64,000 nt of DNA from Actinacidiphila glaucinigra (GTDB lineage Bacteria; Actinomycetota; Actinomycetes; Streptomycetales; Streptomycetaceae): assembly GCF_900188405.1 (NCBI RefSeq), contig NZ_FZOF01000007.1, forward strand, positions 248,001 through 312,000. The letters run 5' to 3'. Shown here piece after piece: positions 32,629-39,509 of this stretch (its first letter is position 1; each line of letters begins with the position of its first letter). Under the pieces are notes generated by a model, which did no database searches, was not told the origin of the DNA, and was given only the letters and a program-made list of their open reading frames with translations. The position numbers were made by a program, and so were the translations under genes.

Positions 32629-32749
32629 AGGGGCGCTGCCTTTCGGGGCGGTCGTGGGGGGTGGCGGACGAGGTGAGGGGCGTGAGAGACATGCACCTGA
32701 CATTTCTTGGAACCTCGTGCGTGGGGGCACGGGATCCCCGTCCGTCTTT

Positions 32750-32817
32750 GTTCAAGGCTTAGTTCACGCCGTGATTGAACTGCCGCCCCCAGACCCCGTC
32801 AAGAGGTCTGGACCAAG
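32750..32817 (-). promoter_or_regulatory. Operator cluster upstream of GH16, including a DasR-like site
   Basis: GTTCAA (32750-32755) and TTGAAC (32775-32780) are inverted repeats, with another GTTCA at 32762-32766. GAGGTCTGGACCAAG (32803-32817) contains the GGTC..GACC core of a DasR element and resembles the sites before the monooxygenase gene. All lie 120-190 bases before the GH16 start, in AT-richer DNA than the neighbours. Confidence 0.5.
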
Positions 32818-32882
32818 AAGGGCGGGCGATCCCGAGCGGAGGCCCCCGCCCGGTCCCGCCCGCCCACCGGCGTCGCGCCCCG

Positions 32883-33584
32883 TCACGTACCGGGCTTGCG
32901 CCCGTACACGTACACGTCGTCACCGTTCTTCAGCAGACCCCAGTACTTCTTGGCGTCCGCCGTGCGCATGTTCACGCAGCCGTGCGACCCGGGCGGCGAC
33001 CACACGCTCCCCGCGATCGAGTGGAACGCCTGCCCCCCGTCGAAGAACTGGCTGTACGGCATGGCGACGTTGTACAGCGTCGACCAGTGGTCGATGTTCC
33101 GCCAGTAGATCTTCTTGGCGCCGGTGCGGGTCTCGTAGCCGTTGCGGCCCGTGCGCACCGGGACCGGCCCGTACTTGAGCTTCTTGCCGTCCTGTATCCA
33201 GCTCAGCTGCCGCGTGAGGTCCACGCACGCGATCCGCCCCTTGTTCGTGGGACACTTGCCGGCCTTGTTGGGATTGCTGCCCGCCGCCTTCTGGGCGTTC
33301 ATGATCTGCATGACGCCCCAGGTCACCGGCCCCGCGTAGCCGATGGTCGGCGATATCCCGTACTTCGTCTGGAAGGCGCGTATCGCCTTGCAGTCGGCCG
33401 CCGACTGCTTCCCGTCCACCGGCCGCCCCAGGAACTTCTCCACTTGCTTCTGGTACGGCCCCTTGCTCGTCGTGCACGATGCGGCCTGCGCCGTGCCGCC
33501 CCCCGCCACGACCGGTGTCACGGCCATCACCGCCACCGCGAGGGCGGCCCCCGCTCGTCGTCCCGCTGACGCTCCCGCTCTCAT
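32883..33584 (-). CDS. Secreted L,D-transpeptidase (YkuD) with N-terminal peptidoglycan-binding region
   Basis: 233 residues. Signal peptide at 1-35 (cleavage near AQA-AS), a peptidoglycan-binding-like region (about 37-100) and a YkuD domain (about 115-233). The active site is His188 (FHSIAG) and SHGCVNMR with His201 and Cys203. It would form 3-3 cross-links or attach proteins to the wall. ATG at 33584 follows GGGGAAGG, which directly abuts a large hairpin on the same strand. Confidence 0.92.
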   Translation of the reverse strand: MRAGASAGRRAGAALAVAVMAVTPVVAGGGTAQAASCTTSKGPYQKQVEKFLGRPVDGKQSAADCKAIRAFQTKYGISPTIGYAGPVTWGVMQIMNAQKAAGSNPNKAGKCPTNKGRIACVDLTRQLSWIQDGKKLKYGPVPVRTGRNGYETRTGAKKIYWRNIDHWSTLYNVAMPYSQFFDGGQAFHSIAGSVWSPPGSHGCVNMRTADAKKYWGLLKNGDDVYVYGRKPGT

Positions 33585-33599
33585 CGCTTCCCCTTCCCC

Positions 33600-33627
33600 G
33601 GTGAGGCCGTCGCGCGACGGCCTCACC
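33600..33627 (-). terminator. 12-13 bp stem-loop between the aldolase and transpeptidase genes
   Basis: GGTGAGGCCGTCG (33600-33612) and CGACGGCCTCACC (33615-33627) are exact reverse complements. It lies about 70 bases after the aldolase stop and only 1-2 bases before the transpeptidase ribosome binding site. It may terminate the first transcript, or act as a 5' leader structure for the second. Confidence 0.6.
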
Positions 33628-33695
33628 CCCTAGGACAACCGGGAGCCACCGGAGGTTGCGGAACGACCGGTGCGGGAAACGGAACTGGCGGGTCG

Positions 33696-34769
33696 TCAGC
33701 CGCGCGGGGCGACGTCCAGGGCGTCGCGGACGATACGCACGGCCTCCTCCGTGTCGGCGCGCGAGACGTCCAGGTGGAAGACGAAGCGCAGCAGCCCGGG
33801 GTAGCCGGCGCAGCGCAGCCCGCGCCGTGCGAGACGCTCCTGCACCTCCTCGGCGGACAGCCCCGGCGCCGGCTCGGCGAAGACCATGTTGGTCTGGGCG
33901 TCGCCCACCACCAGACCCGGCACGCCCTTGATCCCCTCCGCGAACAGCGCCGCGTTCGCGTGGTCCTCGGCGAGGCGCGCCACCTGGTGCTCCAGCGCGT
34001 ACAGCGCACCCGCCGCCAGGATGCCCGCCTGCCGCATCCCGCCGCCGAGCGCCTTGCGCCAGCGCAGCGCCCGGGCCACGAACTCCCGGCTGCCCAGCAG
34101 CGCGGAGCCGACCGGGGCGCCCAGGCCCTTGCTGAAGCAGACCGAGACGCTGTCGAAGTGGCCGGCGATCAGCCGGGCCTGCTCGTACGGGTCGCCGCCC
34201 GCGGCCACCGCCGCGTTGAACAGCCGGGCCCCGTCGAGGTGGGTGGCCAGCCCGTGCTCACGCGCCAGCCCGGTCGCGGCCCGCAGGTAGTCCACGGGGA
34301 CGACCCGGCCGCCGATGGTGTCCTCCAGGCACAGCAGCCGGGTGCGCGGGAAGTGCGGATCGTCCGGCTTCACCGCGGCCGCGATGTCGGCCGGGTCCAG
34401 TGTCCCGTCCGCCCGGTGGGGCAGCGGCTGCGGCTGGATCCCGCCGAGGACGGCACCGCCGCCGCCCTCCCAGCGGTACACGTGCGCCGACTGCCCGGCG
34501 ATGTACTCGTCACCGCGGCCGCAGTGCGTCAGCAGCGCGCACAGGTTGCTCTGCGTCCCGGAGGAGACGAACAGCGCCGCCTCGAAGCCGAGCCGCTCCG
34601 CGATCCGGTCCTGGAGGGCGTTGACCGTGGGGTCGTCGGCGAAGACGTCGTCACCCACCTCGGCCTCCGCCATGGCGCGGCGCATGTCCGCGCCGGGCCG
34701 CGTGACGGTGTCGCTGCGCAGGTCGACGACCCGCCCGGGCTGCTCATCGGTGACATCAGAGATCGGCAT
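33696..34769 (-). CDS. Low-specificity threonine aldolase family protein
   Basis: 357 residues of the beta-eliminating lyase fold. DLRSDTVTRPGADMRRAM is the N-terminal signature. FSKGLGAPVGS carries Lys214, which binds pyridoxal phosphate, and THLDGARLFNA holds the conserved Asp. It would cleave L-threonine or allo-threonine to glycine and acetaldehyde. ATG at 34769 follows AGGGTGA. Divergent from a DMT transporter whose leader ORF starts 41 bases away. Confidence 0.9.
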   Translation of the reverse strand: MPISDVTDEQPGRVVDLRSDTVTRPGADMRRAMAEAEVGDDVFADDPTVNALQDRIAERLGFEAALFVSSGTQSNLCALLTHCGRGDEYIAGQSAHVYRWEGGGGAVLGGIQPQPLPHRADGTLDPADIAAAVKPDDPHFPRTRLLCLEDTIGGRVVPVDYLRAATGLAREHGLATHLDGARLFNAAVAAGGDPYEQARLIAGHFDSVSVCFSKGLGAPVGSALLGSREFVARALRWRKALGGGMRQAGILAAGALYALEHQVARLAEDHANAALFAEGIKGVPGLVVGDAQTNMVFAEPAPGLSAEEVQERLARRGLRCAGYPGLLRFVFHLDVSRADTEEAVRIVRDALDVAPRG

Positions 34770-34810
34770 GCGTTCACCCTGCCATGCCCGCCCTTCGGTA
34801 GGATCGTCGG

Positions 34811-34864
34811 GTGAATTCCGTGATTTCCCACTGGCACGTCGTCCTTCCGCCGCTGTGCGCCTGA
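34811..34864 (+). CDS. Leaderless 17-residue leader peptide
   Basis: GTG at 34811 lies 6 bases after TAGGAT (34799-34804), the spacing of leaderless genes here. The peptide is MNSVISHWHVVLPPLCA. Downstream, CGGGCGCAC (34866-34874) can pair with GTGCGCCCG (34935-34943), with GC-rich segments between, before the transporter start at 34987. This looks like a translated attenuator leader for the transporter. Confidence 0.5.
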   Translation: MNSVISHWHVVLPPLCA

Positions 34865-34986
34865 CCGGGCGCACTCACTGACGGCTCAGACCCCCGCCCT
34901 CGGCAGGCCGCCCGGCCCGCCAGGGGCAGTCGAGGTGCGCCCGTTCCGGATCCGCTTCCACGATTCGTGACGAAAGGCCGCCTCTC

Positions 34987-35931
34987 GTGCCGGACAGCAC
35001 TCCCTCCATCGCCCCCGCACGCCCGCTCGCACCCGGTGATGCCGCCGGCCGGCCGCGGTTCGTCCACGGCGCCCTGCCGATCCTCGCCGCCGCCCTGCTG
35101 TGGGGCACCACCGGTACCGCCGCTTCTTTCGCGCCCGCCGGCGCCCCGCCCGCGGCGGTCGGCGGCGCCGGACTCACCGTCGGCGGGCTCCTGCTCCTGG
35201 CCGGCGCGCGGGGAGCGCGGAACCTGCTGCGCGGCGCGGGCCGCCGAGGACTCGCGCTGCTCGCCGCCGGCGCGCTCGCCGTCGCCGGCTACCCGCTCGC
35301 GTTCTACCCGGCGGTCTCCCGTACCGGGGTCGCCGTGGCCACCGTCATCGCCCTGGGGAGCGCGCCGGTCTTCACCGGTCTGCTGGCCTGGGCGGCGGGC
35401 CTGCACCGCCCCAGCCGCCGGTGGGGCGCCGCGACGGCCGTGGCCGTGCTCGGCTGCGGGCTGCTGGTGCTCGGCGGCGCTGACGCGGGTCCCGCGGCGC
35501 GCACGGACGTCGCGGGGGTGGCACTGGCGGCGCTGGCCGGACTCTCGTACGCGGTGTACTCCTTGGTCGGCGGGCACTTCATCGGACGCGGGCAGGCGCC
35601 GGGCGCCGTGATGGGAGTGCTCTTCGGCACCGCCGGACTGCTCACCCTGCCGGTGGTGCTCGCCGCGGGCGTGCTCTGGCTCGCCACACCGCGTGGCGCC
35701 GCTGTGGCGCTGCACCTCGCCGTGCTGACGACCTTCCTGGCCTACCGGCTCTTCGGGCGCGGGCTGCGGTACACATCCGCCTCGGTCGCCACCACGCTCA
35801 CCCTCGCCGAGCCCGCCGTGGCCGCCCTGCTCGGGGTCGCCGTGCTCGCGGAGCGGCCGACGCCGCTGTCCTGGGCGGGACTGGCCGTACTCCTCCTCGC
35901 CCTGGCGGTGCTCTCCCGCAGGGACCGCTGA
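34987..35931 (+). CDS. EamA/DMT-family transporter
   Basis: 314 residues with about ten hydrophobic helices in two EamA repeats (about 25-155 and 175-312). ALPILAAALLWGTTGTAASF opens the first, and LAEPAVAALLGVAVLAERPT is the typical end of the second. It probably exports an amino acid or metabolite. GTG at 34987 is the first plausible start; GAAAGG lies just upstream. The 123-base structured region and mini-ORF ahead of it suggest regulation by attenuation. Confidence 0.87.
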   Translation: MPDSTPSIAPARPLAPGDAAGRPRFVHGALPILAAALLWGTTGTAASFAPAGAPPAAVGGAGLTVGGLLLLAGARGARNLLRGAGRRGLALLAAGALAVAGYPLAFYPAVSRTGVAVATVIALGSAPVFTGLLAWAAGLHRPSRRWGAATAVAVLGCGLLVLGGADAGPAARTDVAGVALAALAGLSYAVYSLVGGHFIGRGQAPGAVMGVLFGTAGLLTLPVVLAAGVLWLATPRGAAVALHLAVLTTFLAYRLFGRGLRYTSASVATTLTLAEPAVAALLGVAVLAERPTPLSWAGLAVLLLALAVLSRRDR

Positions 35932-35982
35932 CGGATCACCGGCGGACGGCCGGACGGCCTGCCCGCCCGGTCCCGCCCCGGG

Positions 35983-36162
35983 TCACTGGGGCGGGATCTC
36001 GTCCAGGCGCTCGCCCTCCGCCTGGGAAGGCGTCGTCCGGGGCACGTCCGGGTGGATCTCCATCGTGCTGCGCTCGGCTTCGTCGTAGATCCGCTCCCCC
36101 TCCGCCTGGGACGGGGTCTCGGCGTAGAGATACGGATCCGCGTCCGAGGACGTGGACTTCAT
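35983..36162 (-). CDS. 59-residue acidic protein with a repeated TPSQAEGER motif
   Basis: ATG at 36162 follows a near-perfect AGGAGGT site. The motif ETPSQAEGERIYDE near residue 15 recurs as TTPSQAEGERLDE near the C-terminus, separated by a short acidic linker (MEIHPDVPR). No cysteine, membrane segment or signal. Probably disordered. I do not recognise the family. Confidence 0.7.
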   Translation of the reverse strand: MKSTSSDADPYLYAETPSQAEGERIYDEAERSTMEIHPDVPRTTPSQAEGERLDEIPPQ

Positions 36163-36200
36163 GGCGGACCTCCTACGGTCGCTGCCTCCATCCTGCTCCC

Positions 36201-36941
36201 TCAGGCCCTGCGGGGCGAGACCAGCAGGAACGCCCTCCGCCGGCGGTCGTGGTGGAGCGTGCACTGCCAGCCGTACGCCTCCAGGACGCCCTGGCACCGG
36301 GCCAGCTCGGCCTCGGCGGTCCCGGCGGCGGTCCCGGCGGCGGGGTCGTCGGCGGCGCTTTCGGCGGCGTTTTCGGCGGCGTTTTCGGGGAAGTGCCAGG
36401 ACACCTCGACGACCCCGCTCTGGGCGGCGGGCGCGACGGCGTATCCGCTGGCCGAGGGCCGCCCGGCGGCGTCGCGCCCCGACGGGGGCCGGCCGGCCGC
36501 CTCCAGGGCCAGCGCCACGGCGTGGACGAGGCGTTCGCGCTCCCAGGGTGCGGGGCGCGTGGTGTCGCCGTCCTGCAGGACGCGGCGGATCTCCAGCAGC
36601 CCCGACCAGGCCGACGCGACCTCGGCGCCCCGGCGGGGTGCGGCCGTGCCCGTGCCGTGCCCGTCGTCGGCCGCGAAGCCGCGCTCGGGAACCGGCGCCG
36701 GTTCCGGGCCGGGGGCGGCGGCGGGCGCCGCCCCGGATGCCGGGGCGGGGAGCTCCACGCGGGCCAGCTCGGTGCGGACCCGGCGGCCCTCCTGGGTGAG
36801 GTAGTAGCCGCCGGTGCGCCCGTAGCGCACGGCCAGGCCCTGCCTGGCCAGCGCGGCGCAGGTCGGTTCGCGCGCGCTCAGCTGGCCGGTGTTGGCGTCG
36901 GACTCCAGCAGGGCTCGGCGCTGGACGGCGGTCAGGGTCAT
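36201..36941 (-). CDS. Winged-helix-like hypothetical protein
   Basis: 246 residues. The first 60 look like a winged helix (AVQRRALLESDANTGQL, CAALARQGLAVRYGRTGGYYLTQEGRRVRTEL). An Ala/Pro linker follows, and the C-terminal part ends in AYGWQCTLHHDRRRRAFLLVSPRR. TAGGGT lies 7 bases before the ATG, so the mRNA is probably leaderless. Divergent from the LexA-box-controlled polymerase-like gene, whose box is about 55 bases from this start and might affect both. Confidence 0.7.
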   Translation of the reverse strand: MTLTAVQRRALLESDANTGQLSAREPTCAALARQGLAVRYGRTGGYYLTQEGRRVRTELARVELPAPASGAAPAAAPGPEPAPVPERGFAADDGHGTGTAAPRRGAEVASAWSGLLEIRRVLQDGDTTRPAPWERERLVHAVALALEAAGRPPSGRDAAGRPSASGYAVAPAAQSGVVEVSWHFPENAAENAAESAADDPAAGTAAGTAEAELARCQGVLEAYGWQCTLHHDRRRRAFLLVSPRRA

Positions 36942-36994
36942 GCGACGCACCCTATGAGCCGGACGCGGGGGGCCGGAATGCCCTACACTCGAAA

Positions 36995-37010
36995 TCGAGC
37001 AGTTGTTCGA
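36995..37010. promoter_or_regulatory. LexA (SOS) box
   Basis: TCGAGC-AGTT-GTTCGA has one mismatch to the actinobacterial LexA site TCGAAC-N4-GTTCGA. TACACT at 36984-36989 is a -10-like box just upstream, so LexA would block the start of transcription of the polymerase-like gene. Confidence 0.75.
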
Positions 37011-37032
37011 AAGAGGTGGAGGCGGACACACC

Positions 37033-38037
37033 ATGGTCGAAGCCGAGCCGCACCAGGACACCGGGCCCTGCGTGCTGTACATCCGCTGCGGCGGGACCGA
37101 TCCGGCGACGCTCGCGGCGCTGGCCGGGCTCGTCGGCCGGTTCACCCCCGTCGTCCGCGCCGAACCGCCGGACGCGGTCGTGGCCGACGTGCGCTCCGCG
37201 GTGAGCTTCTACGGGCTGCTGCCCGAGCAGCTCGCCCTCATGATCAGCACCCGCGCCTCGGCCCTGTACGACGTGAGCCTCACGATCGGCGTCGCCGGAA
37301 GCCGGACGGTCGCCGCGATGGCCGCCTGCGACGTCCTCGTCGGCCGGATCCGGGCCGTCGACTCCGACCCGCGGGCCGTCGCCGACTTCCTGCGCGCCAA
37401 GCCGGTGGCCGCCCTCCCCGGGATCACCGCGGAGGCCGTCCGGACACTGGCCGCGGCCGGCCTGTACACCGTCGGGGAGGTCGCCGCCGCACCGCTACCG
37501 GAGATCCAGGCGGTGCTCGGCGCCGCCCCCGGGCGCGGTGTGTGGGAACGCGCGCACGGCCTCGACCCCGCCCCGATCACCCCCGAGCACCCGCCCGGCT
37601 CGCTCGCCGCCGACCGGCTCTTCACCGCCGACGCCGCCGACCCCACCGACCGCGGTGCGCTGAGCCGGGCCGTCCTCGAACTCGGGCTCGGACTCGGCGA
37701 CCGGCTGCGCAGTACGGGCCGCACCGCGACCGGGCTCACCCTGACCGTCCGGCTCGCCGGCGGCTCGTCCGTCAGCCGCAGCCGCACCCTGCCGGAGCCC
37801 ACCTCCGATCCCGGGGAGCTCGCCGAGGCCGCCTACGCCATGCACGAGGCCCTCGGCTCGCACGGCGCCCCCGTGCGAGCGGTGGCCCTGCGCGCCGAGG
37901 GGCTGTCCGCGGCGGATCTTCGCCAAGCCCGTTCCGTGCCGGTCGGCGCGGGCCGCGGACGGGCGGTGCTGCCGTCGACCTTCGCGGATCCGCCCGCGCC
38001 CGGCCCCGCTCAGGAGGAGCGCCGGCTGTCCTCGTGA
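37033..38037 (+). CDS. Y-family DNA polymerase-like protein lacking catalytic acids and fingers
   Basis: 334 residues. The start GPCVLYIRCGG corresponds to the palm strand of DinB/ImuB, but its aspartates are replaced by Arg and Gly. PPDAVVADV (45-53) takes the place of the LDEAYLDV motif, losing the glutamate. Only about 30 residues separate them where DinB has about 90, so the fingers seem absent. The thumb helix-hairpin-helix (LPGITAEAVRTLAAAGLYTV) and little-finger region (about 190-310) remain. Controlled by the LexA box just upstream. It is likely an accessory damage-tolerance factor, analogous to ImuB. ATG at 37033 is preceded by GGAGG. Confidence 0.8.
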   Translation: MVEAEPHQDTGPCVLYIRCGGTDPATLAALAGLVGRFTPVVRAEPPDAVVADVRSAVSFYGLLPEQLALMISTRASALYDVSLTIGVAGSRTVAAMAACDVLVGRIRAVDSDPRAVADFLRAKPVAALPGITAEAVRTLAAAGLYTVGEVAAAPLPEIQAVLGAAPGRGVWERAHGLDPAPITPEHPPGSLAADRLFTADAADPTDRGALSRAVLELGLGLGDRLRSTGRTATGLTLTVRLAGGSSVSRSRTLPEPTSDPGELAEAAYAMHEALGSHGAPVRAVALRAEGLSAADLRQARSVPVGAGRGRAVLPSTFADPPAPGPAQEERRLSS

Positions 38038-38222
38038 AGCGCCTCCAGCACGGCGGCCATCACCTCCGCCCCGTCCAGCGGGCGGGGCAGCGGTGCACGC
38101 CGGGCCCGCGCCATGTCCCCGAAGCACCCGTCGCACACGGCGAGCGGGAGATGACGGATGCCGCAGTCGCGGACGGTGTCTTCCTCCCGCCCGCAGACGT
38201 CGCATCCCGATGATGCCGCCAT
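38010..38222 (-). CDS. Small cysteine-rich putative zinc-binding protein
   Basis: 70 residues. CDVC near 9-12 and CDGC near 32-35 form two CxxC knuckles, with an extra Cys at about 22, consistent with a zinc ribbon. The C-terminal half is a charged helix (DGAEVMAAVLEALHEDS). Its 3' end overlaps the polymerase-like gene by 28 bases on the opposite strand. No recognised family. Confidence 0.62.
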   Translation of the reverse strand: MAASSGCDVCGREEDTVRDCGIRHLPLAVCDGCFGDMARARRAPLPRPLDGAEVMAAVLEALHEDSRRSS

Positions 38223-38425
38223 GTGTTCGATACTGCCTGGTTCCGGTGCTTCGCGACAGGGCGCGACCGGTGCTCGACGATCCGTCAGGATCCCTTCGGT
38301 CCTGGGCACTTGGCCTGGCTGCGGGCTTCGTCCGGATCCCGGGCGCGGCGCCGGTTGCGAGGCGGCCGGGACGGGACAAGGGTGGTAAGGGGGAACGTCC
38401 GATCGAGCATCGAACGGAGCTTCTC

Positions 38426-38650
38426 ATGCAAGAGACAATGGCCGACCTGTATGCGCGTGACCTGACGGAGGCGCGCTGGGTGAAGAGCAGCAAGAGCCCC
38501 TACCGGGAAACCTGTGTCGAGGTCGCGGAACTCGCCGGCGGAGCCGTCGCGATCCGCGACTCGAAGGACAAGGGCCTGCCGCCCCTGCGGTTCACCGCCG
38601 AGGAATGGACGGCGTTCCGGGAGGGTGTGCGCGACGGCGAGTTCGGTTAG
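38426..38650 (+). CDS. DUF397 protein, copy 1
   Basis: 74 residues. ARWVKSSKSPYRETCVEVAEL and GAVAIRDSKDKGLPPLRFTA are the DUF397 core; EEWTAFREGVRDGEF is the usual end. These small proteins normally accompany an XRE-type helix-turn-helix gene and act as partners in development or antibiotic control, but no XRE gene is adjacent here. ATG at 38426 follows ACGGAG; ATG at 38438 is an alternative. The adjacent copy at 38875 is nearly identical. Confidence 0.9.
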   Translation: MQETMADLYARDLTEARWVKSSKSPYRETCVEVAELAGGAVAIRDSKDKGLPPLRFTAEEWTAFREGVRDGEFG

Positions 38651-38773
38651 GGCCGACCGCGCATCACCTCCGCTTGGCGGGCCGGTCCGCCGTACCGGTC
38701 GACCGCTACGGTGAGCGGGCCCGCCGAGCCCCGCCGTTCGCGGCGTCAGATCCGGGGATTGCCGACCACATGG

Positions 38774-38786
38774 TTGCCTCAGGCAA
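38774..38786. promoter_or_regulatory. 13-bp palindrome between the DUF397 copies
   Basis: TTGCC-TCA-GGCAA is a perfect inverted repeat 89 bases before the second copy, with a related ACTGCCTGGG just downstream. It could be a regulator site for copy 2. It is not present before copy 1. Confidence 0.35.
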
Positions 38787-38874
38787 TCTGACTGCCTGGG
38801 CGGTTGCACCGGGGGAGGGGTCGGAGTCAGGGTGGTTTGGGAACGCAAGTCCGAATATCGAACGGAGGTTCCCC

Positions 38875-39099
38875 ATGCAGGAGGGAAAGGCCGGCCTCTA
38901 CGCGCGGGACCTGACGGAAGCGCGCTGGGTCAAGAGCAGCAAGAGCGGTTACCTGCCGGAGTGCGTCGAAGTGGCGGACCTCGGCGGCGGAGCCGTCGCC
39001 ATCCGTGATTCCGAGAACAAGGACCTGCCGCCCCTGCGGTTCACCGCGCAGGAGTGGACGGCGTTCAGGGAAGGTGTGCGCGAGGGCGAGTTCGGCTAG
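38875..39099 (+). CDS. DUF397 protein, copy 2
   Basis: 74 residues, the same length as copy 1 and differing at a minority of positions (for example SGYLPEC against SPYRETC). The upstream CGAACGGAGG and the bases around the start are also shared with copy 1, so the duplication includes the 5' leader. ATG at 38875 has the stronger binding site of the two (CGGAGG). The distance between starts is 449 bases. No XRE partner nearby. Confidence 0.9.
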   Translation: MQEGKAGLYARDLTEARWVKSSKSGYLPECVEVADLGGGAVAIRDSENKDLPPLRFTAQEWTAFREGVREGEFG

Positions 39100-39117
39100 C
39101 ACCCGCGACGTCCCCTC

Positions 39118-39150
39118 GCTCGGCGGGCCGGTGGGACCGGCCCGCCGAGC
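39118..39150. terminator. Bidirectional terminator after DUF397 copy 2
   Basis: GCTCGGCGGGCCGGT (39118-39132) pairs perfectly with ACCGGCCCGCCGAGC (39136-39150) with a three-base loop. A diverged relative (TGGCGGGCC ... GGCCCGCCGAG, about 38675-38727) follows copy 1. Confidence 0.8.
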
Positions 39151-39153
39151 ACG

Positions 39154-39348
39154 TCACGCGTCGCCCAGCACCCGGAGCGTCTGGGCCCGCAGCGCGCACG
39201 CCACCACGCCCTCGCGGGTGTGCCGCAGCTGCGGTTCCGTCGCCGGGTGCCGCCCGGAGATCAGGTCCACGATGCGGTACGCCGTCTCCTCGTCCTCCGC
39301 CGCGATGCACACCAGCACCGTGCCGCGGTCCGCCTCCTGCTCCGCCAT
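39154..39348 (-). CDS. 64-residue hypothetical protein
   Basis: ATG at 39348 follows GGAGGAGG. TVLVCIAAEDEETAYRIVDL and VVACALRAQTLRVLG suggest a small alpha/beta fold. It faintly recalls short Streptomyces DUF6207-type proteins, but this is not secure. It ends 4 bases from the terminator shared with DUF397 copy 2. Confidence 0.65.
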   Translation of the reverse strand: MAEQEADRGTVLVCIAAEDEETAYRIVDLISGRHPATEPQLRHTREGVVACALRAQTLRVLGDA

Positions 39349-39469
39349 GGGCGCCTCCTCCGTCGTTCGGCCATCCCCGTGGACGCGTCGGAAGACCCCG
39401 CCGCCCCCGCCGCGGTTCTGCGCCGGGGGCCGGTTCACCCGCACGAAGCACCACGGGGTGCGCGGGGCT

Positions 39470-39475
39470 TACGAT
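39470..39475 (+). promoter_or_regulatory. -10 box that decides the CobW start
   Basis: TACGAT would set transcription start near 39482, after the in-frame ATG at 39474. That leaves the TTG at 39510, with GGAGAGG ahead of it, as the usable start. Confidence 0.5.
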
Positions 39476-39509
39476 GTGGCACCGGCAGCACGTACCCGGA
39501 GAGGAAGCC

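Noticed and set aside
39349-39509. Zur box before the CobW gene
   Set aside because: COG0523 genes are often zinc-regulated, but I could find no A/T-rich Zur-type palindrome here.
39474-39509. ATG at 39474 as the CobW start
   Set aside because: It overlaps the probable -10 box and lacks a binding site, while the TTG at 39510 has GGAGAGG.
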